Shown one piece after another: positions 7,023-15,712 of a DNA stretch of 21,084 nt (position 1 is the first letter of the stretch; each line of letters starts with the position of its first letter). The translations under genes were made by a program, and so were the position numbers. The notes under the pieces are model-generated. The model was not told the origin of the DNA. It did not search any database and saw only the letters and a list, made by a program, of their open reading frames with translations. The stretch covers positions 1 through 21,084 of the forward strand of contig JAIXRB010000001.1 of NCBI GenBank assembly GCA_027485405.1, given 5' to 3'. The stretch is from Leptospiraceae bacterium. GTDB lineage: Bacteria; Spirochaetota; Leptospiria; Leptospirales; Leptospiraceae.

Positions 7023-8268
7023 AAAAACCGAGTCCATTGAAACTATGGCGATGCTCGCCAAAAAGGCTTGCCCTACTCTAAAATCGCTTTCCACTCAAAC
7101 GAAAAACCATGTCCTATCAGCTTTAAAAAAGAAGCTTCTGGACAATAAAAACAAAATCTTTGCGGCAAACGAAGAGGATTGCAAAGAAGGAAAGGCAAAG
7201 GGCATAGGTTCGGCTTTATTGGATAGATTGGCTCTGAATGAAAAGGGCTTAAACAATCTTATCAAAAGCATTGATGAAATCATAAATCTACCTGATCCGA
7301 TTGGTGAGGTGGTGCGAGGTCTAACTCTTCCAAATGGACTGCAATTGGTCACAAAACGAGTTCCCATTGGAGTGATCATGACCATTTATGAATCTCGTCC
7401 GAATGTGACTATCGATGTTGCCGCCTTATCTTTTAAAGCTGGGAATGCCTGTATTCTTCGAGGTGGCAAAGAAGCCTTTCAAACAAATGTAGTTCTAAGT
7501 GATCTATTCAAGGAAGTTTTAAAAGAGGAAAATTTACCGACTGCGGCTGTGACTTTTGTTTCGAATACAGATCGTGAGGCAATGATTCCACTACTCAAAC
7601 TAGATCGATACATAGACCTAGTCGTTCCAAGAGGTGGAGAAGCGCTGATTCGATTTGTAACTGAAAATGCAAGAATTCCAGTCGTAAAGCACGACAAAGG
7701 TGTTACGAATCTCTTTGTTGATAAATCTGCTAGACCCGAAATAGTAAATTCCATTGTTCTCAATTCTAAAGCACAACGTCCGGCAGTCTGCAACGCCTTA
7801 GAAAACTTGATTTTACATAAAGACTATCCAGAATCAAAAGAACTCTTAAGCGAATTGCAAAAAAGCAATGTAGAAATCTATGTGGAACCAGATTATTTGA
7901 ATTTGCTCCCTGGATTAAAGCTTGTCAGTGAAGATTTGTATTCCGAAGAGTTTTTGGACTTGAGACTGAGCGTAAAATTTGTCTCCAATCTGGATGAGGC
8001 TATTCGGTTCATCGAAACCTATAGTTCAGGACATACAGAGTGCATTTTAAGCGAATCCCAAGAATCTATTTTGAGATTTCAGAACGAAATCGACTCAGCG
8101 GCTATTTTTGTGAATTGCTCTACCCGTTTTCATGATGGCGGAGAATTCCAATTGGGAGCCGAAGTTGGAATCTCAACTGGAAAATTGCATGTGCGAGGCC
8201 CTATGGGGCTTCCCCATTTAACCACAACAACAACTTACCTCACAGGTAGTGGGCAGATTAGGGGCTGA
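7015..8268 (+). CDS. proA: Glutamate-5-semialdehyde dehydrogenase (gamma-glutamyl phosphate reductase)
   Basis: ProA reduces gamma-glutamyl phosphate with NADPH, the second step of proline synthesis. From TTG 7015 the protein is 417 residues, normal for the family. The Rossmann-type N-domain includes RVPIGVIMTIYESRPNV and the RGGKEA segment. The catalytic Cys is in KAQRPAVCNALE (Cys259), and the C-terminal STRFHDGGEFQLGAEVGIST and GPMGLPHLTT motifs are intact. An in-frame TTG at 6988 would add nine residues unlike any ProA start; TTG 7015 has AGGAG (6999-7003) 11 bases upstream and overlaps the proB stop by 8 bases. Its stop TGA is 1 base before the preferred nadD start. Confidence 0.95.
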   Translation: MAEKTESIETMAMLAKKACPTLKSLSTQTKNHVLSALKKKLLDNKNKIFAANEEDCKEGKAKGIGSALLDRLALNEKGLNNLIKSIDEIINLPDPIGEVVRGLTLPNGLQLVTKRVPIGVIMTIYESRPNVTIDVAALSFKAGNACILRGGKEAFQTNVVLSDLFKEVLKEENLPTAAVTFVSNTDREAMIPLLKLDRYIDLVVPRGGEALIRFVTENARIPVVKHDKGVTNLFVDKSARPEIVNSIVLNSKAQRPAVCNALENLILHKDYPESKELLSELQKSNVEIYVEPDYLNLLPGLKLVSEDLYSEEFLDLRLSVKFVSNLDEAIRFIETYSSGHTECILSESQESILRFQNEIDSAAIFVNCSTRFHDGGEFQLGAEVGISTGKLHVRGPMGLPHLTTTTTYLTGSGQIRG

Positions 8269-8269
8269 T

Positions 8270-8857
8270 TTGATTTTTGTTTACGGAGGAAGTTTCGATC
8301 CGCCCCACCGAGGACATGTTCTTCTCTTGGAATCCATTTTGGGCCGAATGAAAGCAAACGATTCTCTCTATATTGTCCCCAATCACAACTCCCCATTGAA
8401 AGAAACGAAACTCCTAGAAAACGGTCTGATTTGGAAATTTTGTCAATGGACTTTTGAAAAGATCCTGGGACCGAACATAAACTTAGTGGATTGGGAATTG
8501 AAAAAGAAAGAAAAAAGTTATACGATTGATACAATCGAAGATATACTTAATAAAAATCCATCGTCTGAAATCGGACTGATCCTTGGAGAAGACAATTTAG
8601 CCGATTTCCATAAATGGCATAGAGTTTCCAGCTTAGTTGCTCTTATTAAATCGTTTTTAATTTTCAGAAGAACTACACCAACACCAAAACCGATCCAAGA
8701 TATACCCTTGATAATATCAACTAAGGTAGAGATTATGAACAATTCGCTTTGGAATGTTTCTTCTACAGAAATTAGGAAAGGTTTTTTCTCGGATACGGAT
8801 GTTGATGTGCGCGTTTTAAATGAATTGGAGGCTTTGGGAATTTACCCCAGGTCTTAA
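8270..8857 (+). CDS. nadD: Nicotinate-nucleotide adenylyltransferase
   Basis: NadD adenylates nicotinate mononucleotide in NAD synthesis. The 195-residue protein has the nucleotidyltransferase opening VYGGSFDPPHRGH (4-16, containing the HxGH-type ATP motif) and the C-terminal NVSSTEIRKGF, equivalent to ISSTxIR. The LGEDNLADFHKWHRV segment matches the usual 'GxDxLxxFxxWxxxxxI' region. The frame is open further upstream to GTG 8249, but TTG 8270 is preferred because it gives the standard N-terminus, lies 1 base after the proA stop and has AGGGG five bases upstream. The YqeK-type phosphohydrolase often found after nadD in this cluster is absent here. Confidence 0.92.
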   Translation: MIFVYGGSFDPPHRGHVLLLESILGRMKANDSLYIVPNHNSPLKETKLLENGLIWKFCQWTFEKILGPNINLVDWELKKKEKSYTIDTIEDILNKNPSSEIGLILGEDNLADFHKWHRVSSLVALIKSFLIFRRTTPTPKPIQDIPLIISTKVEIMNNSLWNVSSTEIRKGFFSDTDVDVRVLNELEALGIYPRS

Positions 8858-8869
8858 AAGGATAATAGT

Positions 8870-10027
8870 ATGGTAGATTCATTTCCTAATCAAAAATCAG
8901 GGCTTTTACGATTTTTGTTTTTAGCAACTTCCGTAATTTGTTTGATTGCGGCGGTTCTTTTCGCATATCGAAACTTTGGCGGTTTTGGATCTGAGACAAA
9001 AATTGTTTCAGCAAAGAAAATCACTTTTCTAATTCATTTGCAAAGCGATTCGGATGAAATGATTTTTTCAGTTTTTTTCGAATTGTATCCCAAAGAAAAG
9101 AAAGCCGCATTATTCTTTATCAATCCTTTGATTGCATTTGAAAATGAAACAGAGTCCCTTTTAGAAAAGAAAGGTGATGCAGTCGGGGTTTTAGAAAAGC
9201 AACTGAAAGATACATTGGGAGTAAGTCCAACATATACTGTGTCTGTTTCTGAAACAGGCTTTAGAAAGATCATAGATTTATTTGGAGGAATTGAGATTTT
9301 CTTAGATCCTAAATCACCTTCAGAAACTCTGGGATATAAAAGAATGAAAGTGTTGTACACTTTGGACGGAGAGGACGCATATGATTACATTTCCTTTTTA
9401 CCAGACCAAAAGACTCTTTCTTATGTTCAAAGAATGGATAGGCAAGAGAGTCTATTTCTTACATTTTTAGAATCGTTTCATGAAAAACGGGAAACCATTT
9501 CCAAAGCCAACATTCTATATCTTCAAACTCTGGTTAAATCAAGCATTCCATCAAAAGATTGGGAGACCCTCTTTGATTTTCTTAAAAAAGAAAAAATCCA
9601 TTTCGGAATTTCAGAATTGCCCGGCGAACCAATTCTTAGAACCAAATCTAAGGATGAGTATTTGAAAGCCAGACAGGAAACTGTAAAAGTTGCTTTTCAA
9701 AAATTTAGCTCTGAGCTTCGTTCTGTTTATTTTTCCGATGGCGATAGAGCTCGAATTGAAGTCCTCAACGGAACTGCAAAGAATGGTTTAGCTAAGTACG
9801 GCAAATCGCTATTAAACGAAAAAAGATTAAAGGTCTTGAGTGTTGGAAATGCTTGGGGATCAGATTTCTCGAAAACGATGATTCTAGATCGATCTGGCAA
9901 CACCTTTTACGCAGATATGATTTCCGAAACCTTCCAAGGAAGAAAAGTTTATCATGTTTTACGAAAGGACTTGGGATTGGATGCTTCGGTTATTCTAGGT
10001 GAAGATTTCCAAGGTAATCGTCCGTGA
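8870..10027 (+). CDS. LytR-CpsA-Psr (LCP)-like membrane protein with LytR_C domain
   Basis: The 385-residue protein has one N-terminal transmembrane segment (about 13-33). It then has an LCP-like region (about 50-205) and a LytR_C domain (about 295-380: RIEVLNGTAKNGLAKYG, then SDFSKTMILDRSGN, ending near the conserved ILGEDF). LCP enzymes transfer polymers to peptidoglycan using Arg residues in 'PRD' and 'YxRxR' motifs. Here the first position reads FFINPLIAF and the second DAYDYISFL, so those arginines are not visible; the later RMDRQ (188-192) is retained. The family is supported mainly by FGGIEIFLDP, the LDGEDAYDY block and the C-terminal domain. Activity is doubtful and the role unknown. 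It sits between nadD and rsfS, and its TGA overlaps the rsfS GTG. Confidence 0.8.
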   Translation: MVDSFPNQKSGLLRFLFLATSVICLIAAVLFAYRNFGGFGSETKIVSAKKITFLIHLQSDSDEMIFSVFFELYPKEKKAALFFINPLIAFENETESLLEKKGDAVGVLEKQLKDTLGVSPTYTVSVSETGFRKIIDLFGGIEIFLDPKSPSETLGYKRMKVLYTLDGEDAYDYISFLPDQKTLSYVQRMDRQESLFLTFLESFHEKRETISKANILYLQTLVKSSIPSKDWETLFDFLKKEKIHFGISELPGEPILRTKSKDEYLKARQETVKVAFQKFSSELRSVYFSDGDRARIEVLNGTAKNGLAKYGKSLLNEKRLKVLSVGNAWGSDFSKTMILDRSGNTFYADMISETFQGRKVYHVLRKDLGLDASVILGEDFQGNRP

Positions 10028-10398
10028 GTTCAGAAATTCCTAAAATGACCTTGTCCGCTCTCGTTAAAATCAAAAAGATTCTGAATGAAAAAAAATGCGA
10101 ATCTATTGTTATGTTAGATCTTCGAGAGGTCAATTCTTACTTATCTTACTTTGCGATCGCTACTGTAAAAACCGAAACCCAAGGCAAAGCCACTGCTAAA
10201 GAAATTGAAAAAGTCTTAAAGTCATCTAAATTAGGTGGCAATCAGAACAAGGCCCAAACACTGGCATCGGAAGGTGGAAATTGGGTTTTACTGGACTATG
10301 GGGATATCTGCATCCATATCATGACGGAAGAGACCAGAGCTTATTACTCCTTGGAGAGGCTGTGGGGAGATGCGACTTTGGTCAATGCTGAACCATGA
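10024..10398 (+). CDS. rsfS: Ribosome silencing factor RsfS (Iojap/YbeB family)
   Basis: RsfS binds L14 on the 50S subunit and blocks subunit joining when nutrients are short. The 124-residue protein has the family blocks: the central SYLSYFAIATVKTETQGKA and the C-terminal WVLLDYGDICIHIMTEETR followed by YYSLERLWGDA. It starts with GTG at 10024 in a GTGA overlap with the LytR-like gene, so it is translated by coupling. It closes the long cluster, and a probable terminator follows. The usual N-terminal length and all hallmark residues are present. Confidence 0.95.
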   Translation: MSSEIPKMTLSALVKIKKILNEKKCESIVMLDLREVNSYLSYFAIATVKTETQGKATAKEIEKVLKSSKLGGNQNKAQTLASEGGNWVLLDYGDICIHIMTEETRAYYSLERLWGDATLVNAEP

Positions 10399-10457
10399 TG
10401 GAAATTGTGCTTTTTAGACCTTTGTTTCTGAACCACTAGCTCAAAGCAGAGAATTTT

Positions 10458-10479
10458 CTTGCCCCGGCAAGTACTTTTT
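10458..10479 (+). terminator. Probable terminator after rsfS
   Basis: CTTGC and GCAAG (10458-10471) form a compact GC-rich hairpin with a four-base loop, or six pairs with a two-base loop. TAC and five T residues follow. It lies 60 bases after the rsfS stop, where the cluster would be expected to end. The stem is short, so efficiency may be low. Confidence 0.5.
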
Positions 10480-10481
10480 GG

Positions 10482-10499
10482 GAACCTGTTTCTAGGTTC
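10482..10499. repeat. Short perfect inverted repeat upstream of the TolC-like gene
   Basis: GAACCT (10482-10487) and AGGTTC (10494-10499) are exact inverses around a six-base spacer, 21 bases before the ATG at 10521. It has no T-run, so it is more likely an operator or a leader hairpin than a terminator. With only six pairs it could be chance. Confidence 0.3.
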
Positions 10500-10520
10500 T
10501 CTTAAGTGTTCCTTTAGGCA

Positions 10521-12170
10521 ATGCCTTTACCCATTTCCCTACTCTTCTGTCTCCTGGTTTTCACTACAACTCTGTTTGCAGAGGATGATTTTGAAGAACA
10601 AATGCGGAGATACAGAACCAGTGTCTTCGAACATGCCACAGCTTACAACGAAACAAAGGCTCAATTACCGATATCTTCAAAAGTAATCCGTTTGACGATT
10701 GCAGAAGCAATTGAACAGGTTATTGAAAACAATATCATTGTTCAAAACGCTAAATTAGAAATCTTAAAGGCAGATTCTCCTGAGCTAAAGAATACCTCTA
10801 AATTCACCTGGAAGCTACTTGCGGGTGTTCAGTCATTTAAGCAAATACTACCGAACAACAGAAACAACTTATTCGGTGGAACAAAAAGAAGCCAAGATAA
10901 GATATCCACTGGTATAGAGAAGACTTTTAAATCGGGAACTTACTTTAAAGGTGAAGTGTATACTTTACGATTTGATACTAATGCTTTTGAAGATCCATAT
11001 AACCCATTCACTGCGGGATTCTCCACATTGGCGGCTCCCCCGATGTATACTGGGGCAGTATCAGTAACTCTTTCCCAAGAACTAATCAAATATGGTTTTG
11101 GTGAAACTGAGGCAAACACAGAAAAGATCTTAAAGAACAAAACCATGGTTGTTAAAGACAATTATGTAAATATTCTGACCCAACTTGTAGTAAAGATTCT
11201 AGTGGACTACTGGAGTCTCAACATTTTAGATTCGCAGATTTCTACATACGAAAAACTTCTCAAAAATGCAGAAGAGATTCGCACAATAACAATTAGGAAA
11301 CGATCTTTAGGACTTTCAGAAGCTTTTGAAGTGAATCAGTGGAACCAAGCTATTTACAAAACTGAATCAGAACTCCAGAGAGTTCGAATGGAAAGATTTG
11401 ATGCCGAAAGAAATCTAATGAGGGTTCTGGGAGTTGATCCAGGATCCAGTATAGCAGGCGTAACCGATCTATCCGAAACTTTACCTGCTAAATTTGACCT
11501 TACGGCAGATAAACGATATGCTATAGACCATAGAATTGATTTTCTTTTATTGAAAAGGCAGAAGACAATCGCGGAGCTACTCCTCCAAAATGCTCATGCA
11601 GAGGATCTTCCTTCCTTAAAGGCATCAGTCAGCTATAGCTCCCTCAGTCAAAACTTTCTTTCACCTCAAGAAAACCTTTTGATGCGAGATAGAGGGATTA
11701 CTTCTTTTGTTTTTCCACAAATTTCTGCGGAAATTGATCTTTCCTATCCGCTTTGGGACAAAGGGATCAAAGCAGGAATCCAAGAAGCTGAACTGAATCA
11801 AAAATCAACAGATATTGAAATCGACCAATTGAAACAAAGCATTGAACAAGAAATTGAAACTAGGAGTGAAGCGGTTCTGACTTCCCATCAAGTCTTAGAA
11901 GATTTCAAAAAGAACCAAAAGGAATTAGAAAAATACTACGCAGGTTTGTTGGAAAGATTCAAGCAAGGACGGTTTTCAGCGGCTAATGTGAAGCGAGCCT
12001 TAGATGCCTTAGCACAGTCGGAGTTGGCTGTGACCCAAGCAAGAATCAATTTCAACATCAACTTAGTTCGATATGACTTAGCTAAAAACTCCTTGTTTGC
12101 AAAGTATGGCATAGATCTCTATGGTATTTTAGCTGAATTAGAAAAACGTGCAAACGAAGCGATGCCTTAA
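10521..12170 (+). CDS. TolC-family outer-membrane efflux protein
   Basis: The 549-residue protein starts with a hydrophobic signal peptide (MPLPISLLFCLLVFTTTLFA, likely cleaved before EDD). A TAG in frame at 10515-10517 fixes the ATG as the first start. The mature protein shows the two-repeat outer-membrane efflux pattern: LTIAEAIEQVIENNIIVQNAK (about 57-77) begins the first coiled-coil repeat, and the second includes DLSYPLWDKGIKAGIQEAEL (about 410-430) and long Glu/Lys/Gln-rich helices up to the ALDALAQSELAVTQARINF segment. TolC proteins form trimeric channels linking inner-membrane transporters to the outside. No adaptor or pump gene is adjacent, so its partner cannot be named. The ribosome binding site is weak. 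Confidence 0.9.
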   Translation: MPLPISLLFCLLVFTTTLFAEDDFEEQMRRYRTSVFEHATAYNETKAQLPISSKVIRLTIAEAIEQVIENNIIVQNAKLEILKADSPELKNTSKFTWKLLAGVQSFKQILPNNRNNLFGGTKRSQDKISTGIEKTFKSGTYFKGEVYTLRFDTNAFEDPYNPFTAGFSTLAAPPMYTGAVSVTLSQELIKYGFGETEANTEKILKNKTMVVKDNYVNILTQLVVKILVDYWSLNILDSQISTYEKLLKNAEEIRTITIRKRSLGLSEAFEVNQWNQAIYKTESELQRVRMERFDAERNLMRVLGVDPGSSIAGVTDLSETLPAKFDLTADKRYAIDHRIDFLLLKRQKTIAELLLQNAHAEDLPSLKASVSYSSLSQNFLSPQENLLMRDRGITSFVFPQISAEIDLSYPLWDKGIKAGIQEAELNQKSTDIEIDQLKQSIEQEIETRSEAVLTSHQVLEDFKKNQKELEKYYAGLLERFKQGRFSAANVKRALDALAQSELAVTQARINFNINLVRYDLAKNSLFAKYGIDLYGILAELEKRANEAMP

Positions 12171-12179
12171 GAAAACAAA

Positions 12180-13352
12180 ATGAAAGTAACAGAAAAACGT
12201 TTTTCAGAAATGGTAGAGTTTAGAAGAGCTTTACATCAACACCCGGAGCTTCGGTACGAAGAAATAAAAACAGCGGCGCTCGTACAAAACCATCTGGGCA
12301 AACTTGGTTTGTCTTTTGAAGGCAAAATAGCCGAGACTGGTGTAGTTTGTCTGTTAGATTCCGGCAAGCCCGGCAAAACTGTCCTTCTTAGAGCAGACAT
12401 GGATGCTTTGCCCATCTTTGAAGAGAATTCTACTCCGTACAAAAGTCTAATCGAAGGAAAAATGCATGCTTGTGGTCATGATGGGCATACAGCAATTCTG
12501 TTAGGTCTTGCTTCGCAATGGAGTGAAAGAGAATTCGCAATCCCAAAAGGTAGAATTCTTCTTTGTTTCCAACCAGCAGAAGAAGGTGGTAGCGGTGCTG
12601 ATAGAATGATATCTACAGGCATTTTAGATAAGTATAGTATTGATGCTTGTTTTGCCCTCCATGTTTGGAATCATATTGAACTCGGGAAAGTAGGAGTGGT
12701 GCCGGGAACAATGATGGCATCCGTTGATGAGTTTGAAATCAAAGTCTATGGGATCAGTGGACATGGTGCTATGCCCCAGCATACAGTAGATCCGATCTTA
12801 GTTGGTTCCCATATTGTAACAGCTCTCCAATCTATTGTTTCAAGAAATGTTGATCCATTGGAACCTGCTGTTGTCACCGTTGGGTCTTTCCATGCGGGCA
12901 ATGCTTTCAATGTTATCCCCGAAGTCGCCATTCTAAAAGGAACAGCTAGATCTTACTCGAAAGCGGTTTACCTATCCCTTCCAGATAGAATCAAAGAAAT
13001 CGCTGAAAATGTAGGCAAGGCATTTGGAGCTAAAATTGAAATCACCTATAAGAGAATCGACAAATCAACTATCAACGATCCAAAGATGGCAGACCTTGTA
13101 AAAAAATCCGTATCTCAAATTTTTGGGAAAGAATCATTGACAGAAGAAAACACTCGTACAATGGGCGGTGAGGACTTTTCGGCTTTCCTCCTGGAGAGAC
13201 CTGGTTGTTATTTCTTTGTTGGATCTAGAAATGAGAAGAAAGGATTTCACTACCCACACCATAGTTCTCGTTTTGATTTTGATGAAGAAGCTATGAAGAT
13301 TGGACTTTCCGTTCTTCAGCAAGTGGCTTTGGATTACTTAGAGTCCGAATAG
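12180..13352 (+). CDS. M20 (subfamily D) amidohydrolase/peptidase
   Basis: The 390-residue metallohydrolase has the M20D metal-binding residues in order: HACGHDGHTA (Cys98, His100), QPAEEGGSGA (Glu134-Glu135), FALHVW (His161) and the C-terminal FHYPHHSSRFDFDEEAM. It also has the N-terminal RRALHQHPELRYEE block. The family includes hippurate hydrolase, N-acyl-amino-acid deacylases, IAA-amino-acid hydrolases and N-acetyldiaminopimelate deacetylase; the sequence does not pick one. It is cytoplasmic, with no signal peptide. It starts 9 bases after the TolC-like stop with a weak ribosome binding site, so it may be co-transcribed. Its last 19 bases overlap the convergent aminopeptidase gene. Confidence 0.92.
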   Translation: MKVTEKRFSEMVEFRRALHQHPELRYEEIKTAALVQNHLGKLGLSFEGKIAETGVVCLLDSGKPGKTVLLRADMDALPIFEENSTPYKSLIEGKMHACGHDGHTAILLGLASQWSEREFAIPKGRILLCFQPAEEGGSGADRMISTGILDKYSIDACFALHVWNHIELGKVGVVPGTMMASVDEFEIKVYGISGHGAMPQHTVDPILVGSHIVTALQSIVSRNVDPLEPAVVTVGSFHAGNAFNVIPEVAILKGTARSYSKAVYLSLPDRIKEIAENVGKAFGAKIEITYKRIDKSTINDPKMADLVKKSVSQIFGKESLTEENTRTMGGEDFSAFLLERPGCYFFVGSRNEKKGFHYPHHSSRFDFDEEAMKIGLSVLQQVALDYLESE

Positions 13353-14656
13353 GCTTCCCTTCTCAATTCTTCGATTTCATCAATTTCCTTTGGGATCTCG
13401 GCTGTGAGGTTTATGGGAGAGTTTCCGTTGATTAAGATGTCATCCTCAATTCTGATCCCGATTCCTCTAAACTCAGGTGGAACTTTTGTGTTTTTAGGAT
13501 CTATGTAGATTCCTGGTTCGACGGTGATCACCTGCCCGTCCTGCAAAGGCATGCTTTTTCCTTCTTGGAAATAGCTTCCAACATCGTGAACATCCATTCC
13601 CAAAAAATGCCCCGTTTTGTGCATATAGAATTGTTTATAGTGACCTTTCTCAATATTGAAATCCAGGCTACCCTTTAGAAAACCCAAATCAATGAGACAA
13701 TCTGTCAGAAAGCGAACAGTTTTTAAATGAATATCCTGAAACAAAACGCCTTTTTTTGCTAGTTGGATTGCATTTTTCTGACTAGCGAGAACTATCTCAT
13801 AAATGATTTTCTGTGGTTCGGTAAATTCTTTCCCAGCAGGAAAGACTCGAGTGACGTCGGCTGTGTAATAGCCTTTTTCAGCACCTGAATCAACTAAGAT
13901 TAAATCGTTTTTCTTAATTTGAGAATTGTTTTCCACATAGTGCAACACACAGGCGTTTACACCAGAAGCTACGATATGTCCATATCCCCCTCCCCAAGCA
14001 CCTTCTTTCAAATACTCTCTTTCTAAAATGCTTTCCAATTCGAATTCATACATTCCAATTCGAGTCTCACGAAAAAGAGCTAAATGACCATTCTTAGTTA
14101 TACGAGCTGAATCCTGTATATTTATAATTTCATCCTGAGACTTGGTTCTTCGCATTTCGTGTAAGAAGGTAGGCTCCGCAATGGTGGTTGGTGCCACTTT
14201 TCCATCCCTTGCCTTGTTCGAAACAGCCCTGCATAGCTCTAGAAGTTCCAAGTCTCGTTTGGAATCATAGCCAAAGAAGTGATAAAGCAATCTATTGTTT
14301 AAAAGCAAATTTGGAATTTCTTTTTGCCACTCATGCAAATCAAAAACCAAATCAAAACCTAATAGATTTTTGATTTTTTGTTTCCCAAGTCGCACACCAG
14401 TCCAAATTTCCCTTTCTTTATCTTTTGGAAGGCAAAACATTCCTTTAGAATCTTTGGTAACAAATAGAATTGAATCGCTTTCGTTGATTCCAGTAAGATA
14501 ATAGAAATCGGAGTCCTGGCGAAATTTATACTCTACATCCCGATTTCGAATCTTATGCTTTGCGCCAAACACCAAAAGAATTTCAGAAGCGTTTAGCTTA
14601 CTCTGCACTTTTGCCAATCGGTCTTTGTGAATCTGCCAATGATTTTGATTCTTCAT
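13334..14656 (-). CDS. Xaa-Pro aminopeptidase (M24B, PepP-like)
   Basis: The 440-residue protein has the N-terminal aminopeptidase P domain, including QDSDFYYLTGINESDSIL (47-64), and a pita-bread M24 catalytic domain. Five metal ligands can be placed: Asp256 (ILVDSGAE), Asp267 (YTADVTR), His350 (HKTGHFLG), Glu380 (ITVEPGIYI) and Glu404 (IRIEDD). It releases N-terminal residues that precede proline. It is the last gene of a leftward unit after the thiolase-like gene and the glycosyltransferase, 3 bases after the latter's stop. Its 3' end overlaps the convergent M20 gene by 19 bases. Confidence 0.93.
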   Translation of the reverse strand: MKNQNHWQIHKDRLAKVQSKLNASEILLVFGAKHKIRNRDVEYKFRQDSDFYYLTGINESDSILFVTKDSKGMFCLPKDKEREIWTGVRLGKQKIKNLLGFDLVFDLHEWQKEIPNLLLNNRLLYHFFGYDSKRDLELLELCRAVSNKARDGKVAPTTIAEPTFLHEMRRTKSQDEIINIQDSARITKNGHLALFRETRIGMYEFELESILEREYLKEGAWGGGYGHIVASGVNACVLHYVENNSQIKKNDLILVDSGAEKGYYTADVTRVFPAGKEFTEPQKIIYEIVLASQKNAIQLAKKGVLFQDIHLKTVRFLTDCLIDLGFLKGSLDFNIEKGHYKQFYMHKTGHFLGMDVHDVGSYFQEGKSMPLQDGQVITVEPGIYIDPKNTKVPPEFRGIGIRIEDDILINGNSPINLTAEIPKEIDEIEELRREAYSDSK

Positions 14657-14659
14657 AGT

Positions 14660-15712
14660 TTATTCCAATAATTCCTTTGCCATCTCAAACATTTGACTAA
14701 CGTTTTGATCTTTCATACACTTGAAATGTGATTTGGGACAAATTCTTCCTCCGTGGATTCCGCAAGGCCTACAATCCAAACCCAAGACTTCAGAAATCCT
14801 TTGTTTTGAAGCCAAAGTAGAGTATCCGAAATCGGGAACAGTTGCCCCATAGATCATTAGTGTAGGAACATTAAAAGCCGAAGCAAAATGAATTGGACTC
14901 GAGTCATTTGAAATCAAGAGTTTAGCAAATTGGATCCAAACAATGACTTCACTCAAACTTGTTTTCCCGATGAGATTTGTGATTCGATTCGGAATTGCAG
15001 ATCTGGATTCTACAATTTGCAAAATTTTGTTTGCAATGGGCTCATCTGCCTTGGAACCGATGAGCACCAATTTAAAATTTGTTTCTTTTAAGAATCGGAC
15101 AATCAGTTCGGCAAACTTGTCTTCCGGCATGCGTTTTGTTTCCCAAAGAGATGACGGAGCAATGACAATATAATCCCCTTCGATTAAGGAATTGCTTTTT
15201 AATTCGGCTTTTACTGATTCCTGAACTGAGCTAGAAGGATAGAGAAAGGGTTGTCTTTCTCTACCTTTGATCTCACTAGAATGAACACCATCCAAGAGGG
15301 AAAAAAGCTTGTCTACTTCATGAAGGCCCGTCCTGGGTCTATGGATTCGTTTTGTATGCAGAAAAGACAATCCTGATTCTTGGTAACCAATCCTTGTTTT
15401 TGCGCCTGTGAAGAAAGCAATTAGGCTGGATCGAAACGAAAAATGGGGAGAATACACCAAATCAAAGTTATGTCTTCTGATTTCCAAAAGAAAACGAATG
15501 AAATACAAAAAACTCTTTTTTGCCTTTTTTTTGTCTAAGACAAAAATGGAATAGAGTGAGGGATTGTTCGCAAGAATAGATTCAGTCCCAGCGTTGACTA
15601 AGATTGTAATTCGGCTTTTTAGATATCGTTCTCGAAGAGCAAACACGAAGGGCGTAGTAAGAACTAGATCTCCAAGGAAAGCCGTCTGAATGACTAAAAT
15701 GTTATTCGCCAT
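14660..15712 (-). CDS. Glycosyltransferase family 9 (heptosyltransferase-like)
   Basis: The 350-residue protein begins ILVIQTAFLGDLVLTTPFV (5-23), the GT9 signature of ADP-heptose:LPS heptosyltransferases such as RfaF/WaaF. It also has the C-domain segments IVIAPSSLWETKRMPEDKF, ISNDSSPIHFASAFNVPTLM (nucleotide-sugar binding) and the Cys-rich CRPCGIHGGRICPKSHFKC loop typical of heptosyltransferase II relatives. It probably works at the inner face of the cytoplasmic membrane in LPS core synthesis; the exact sugar is not known. The start overlaps the stop of the upstream thiolase-like gene by 11 bases, and the aminopeptidase gene follows after 3 bases. Confidence 0.9.
   Translation of the reverse strand: MANNILVIQTAFLGDLVLTTPFVFALRERYLKSRITILVNAGTESILANNPSLYSIFVLDKKKAKKSFLYFIRFLLEIRRHNFDLVYSPHFSFRSSLIAFFTGAKTRIGYQESGLSFLHTKRIHRPRTGLHEVDKLFSLLDGVHSSEIKGRERQPFLYPSSSVQESVKAELKSNSLIEGDYIVIAPSSLWETKRMPEDKFAELIVRFLKETNFKLVLIGSKADEPIANKILQIVESRSAIPNRITNLIGKTSLSEVIVWIQFAKLLISNDSSPIHFASAFNVPTLMIYGATVPDFGYSTLASKQRISEVLGLDCRPCGIHGGRICPKSHFKCMKDQNVSQMFEMAKELLE

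Noticed and set aside
10397..10440. Tiny frame after rsfS (13 codons from ATG)
   Set aside because: No ribosome binding site, no features, and the length is expected by chance in an AT-rich intergenic region.
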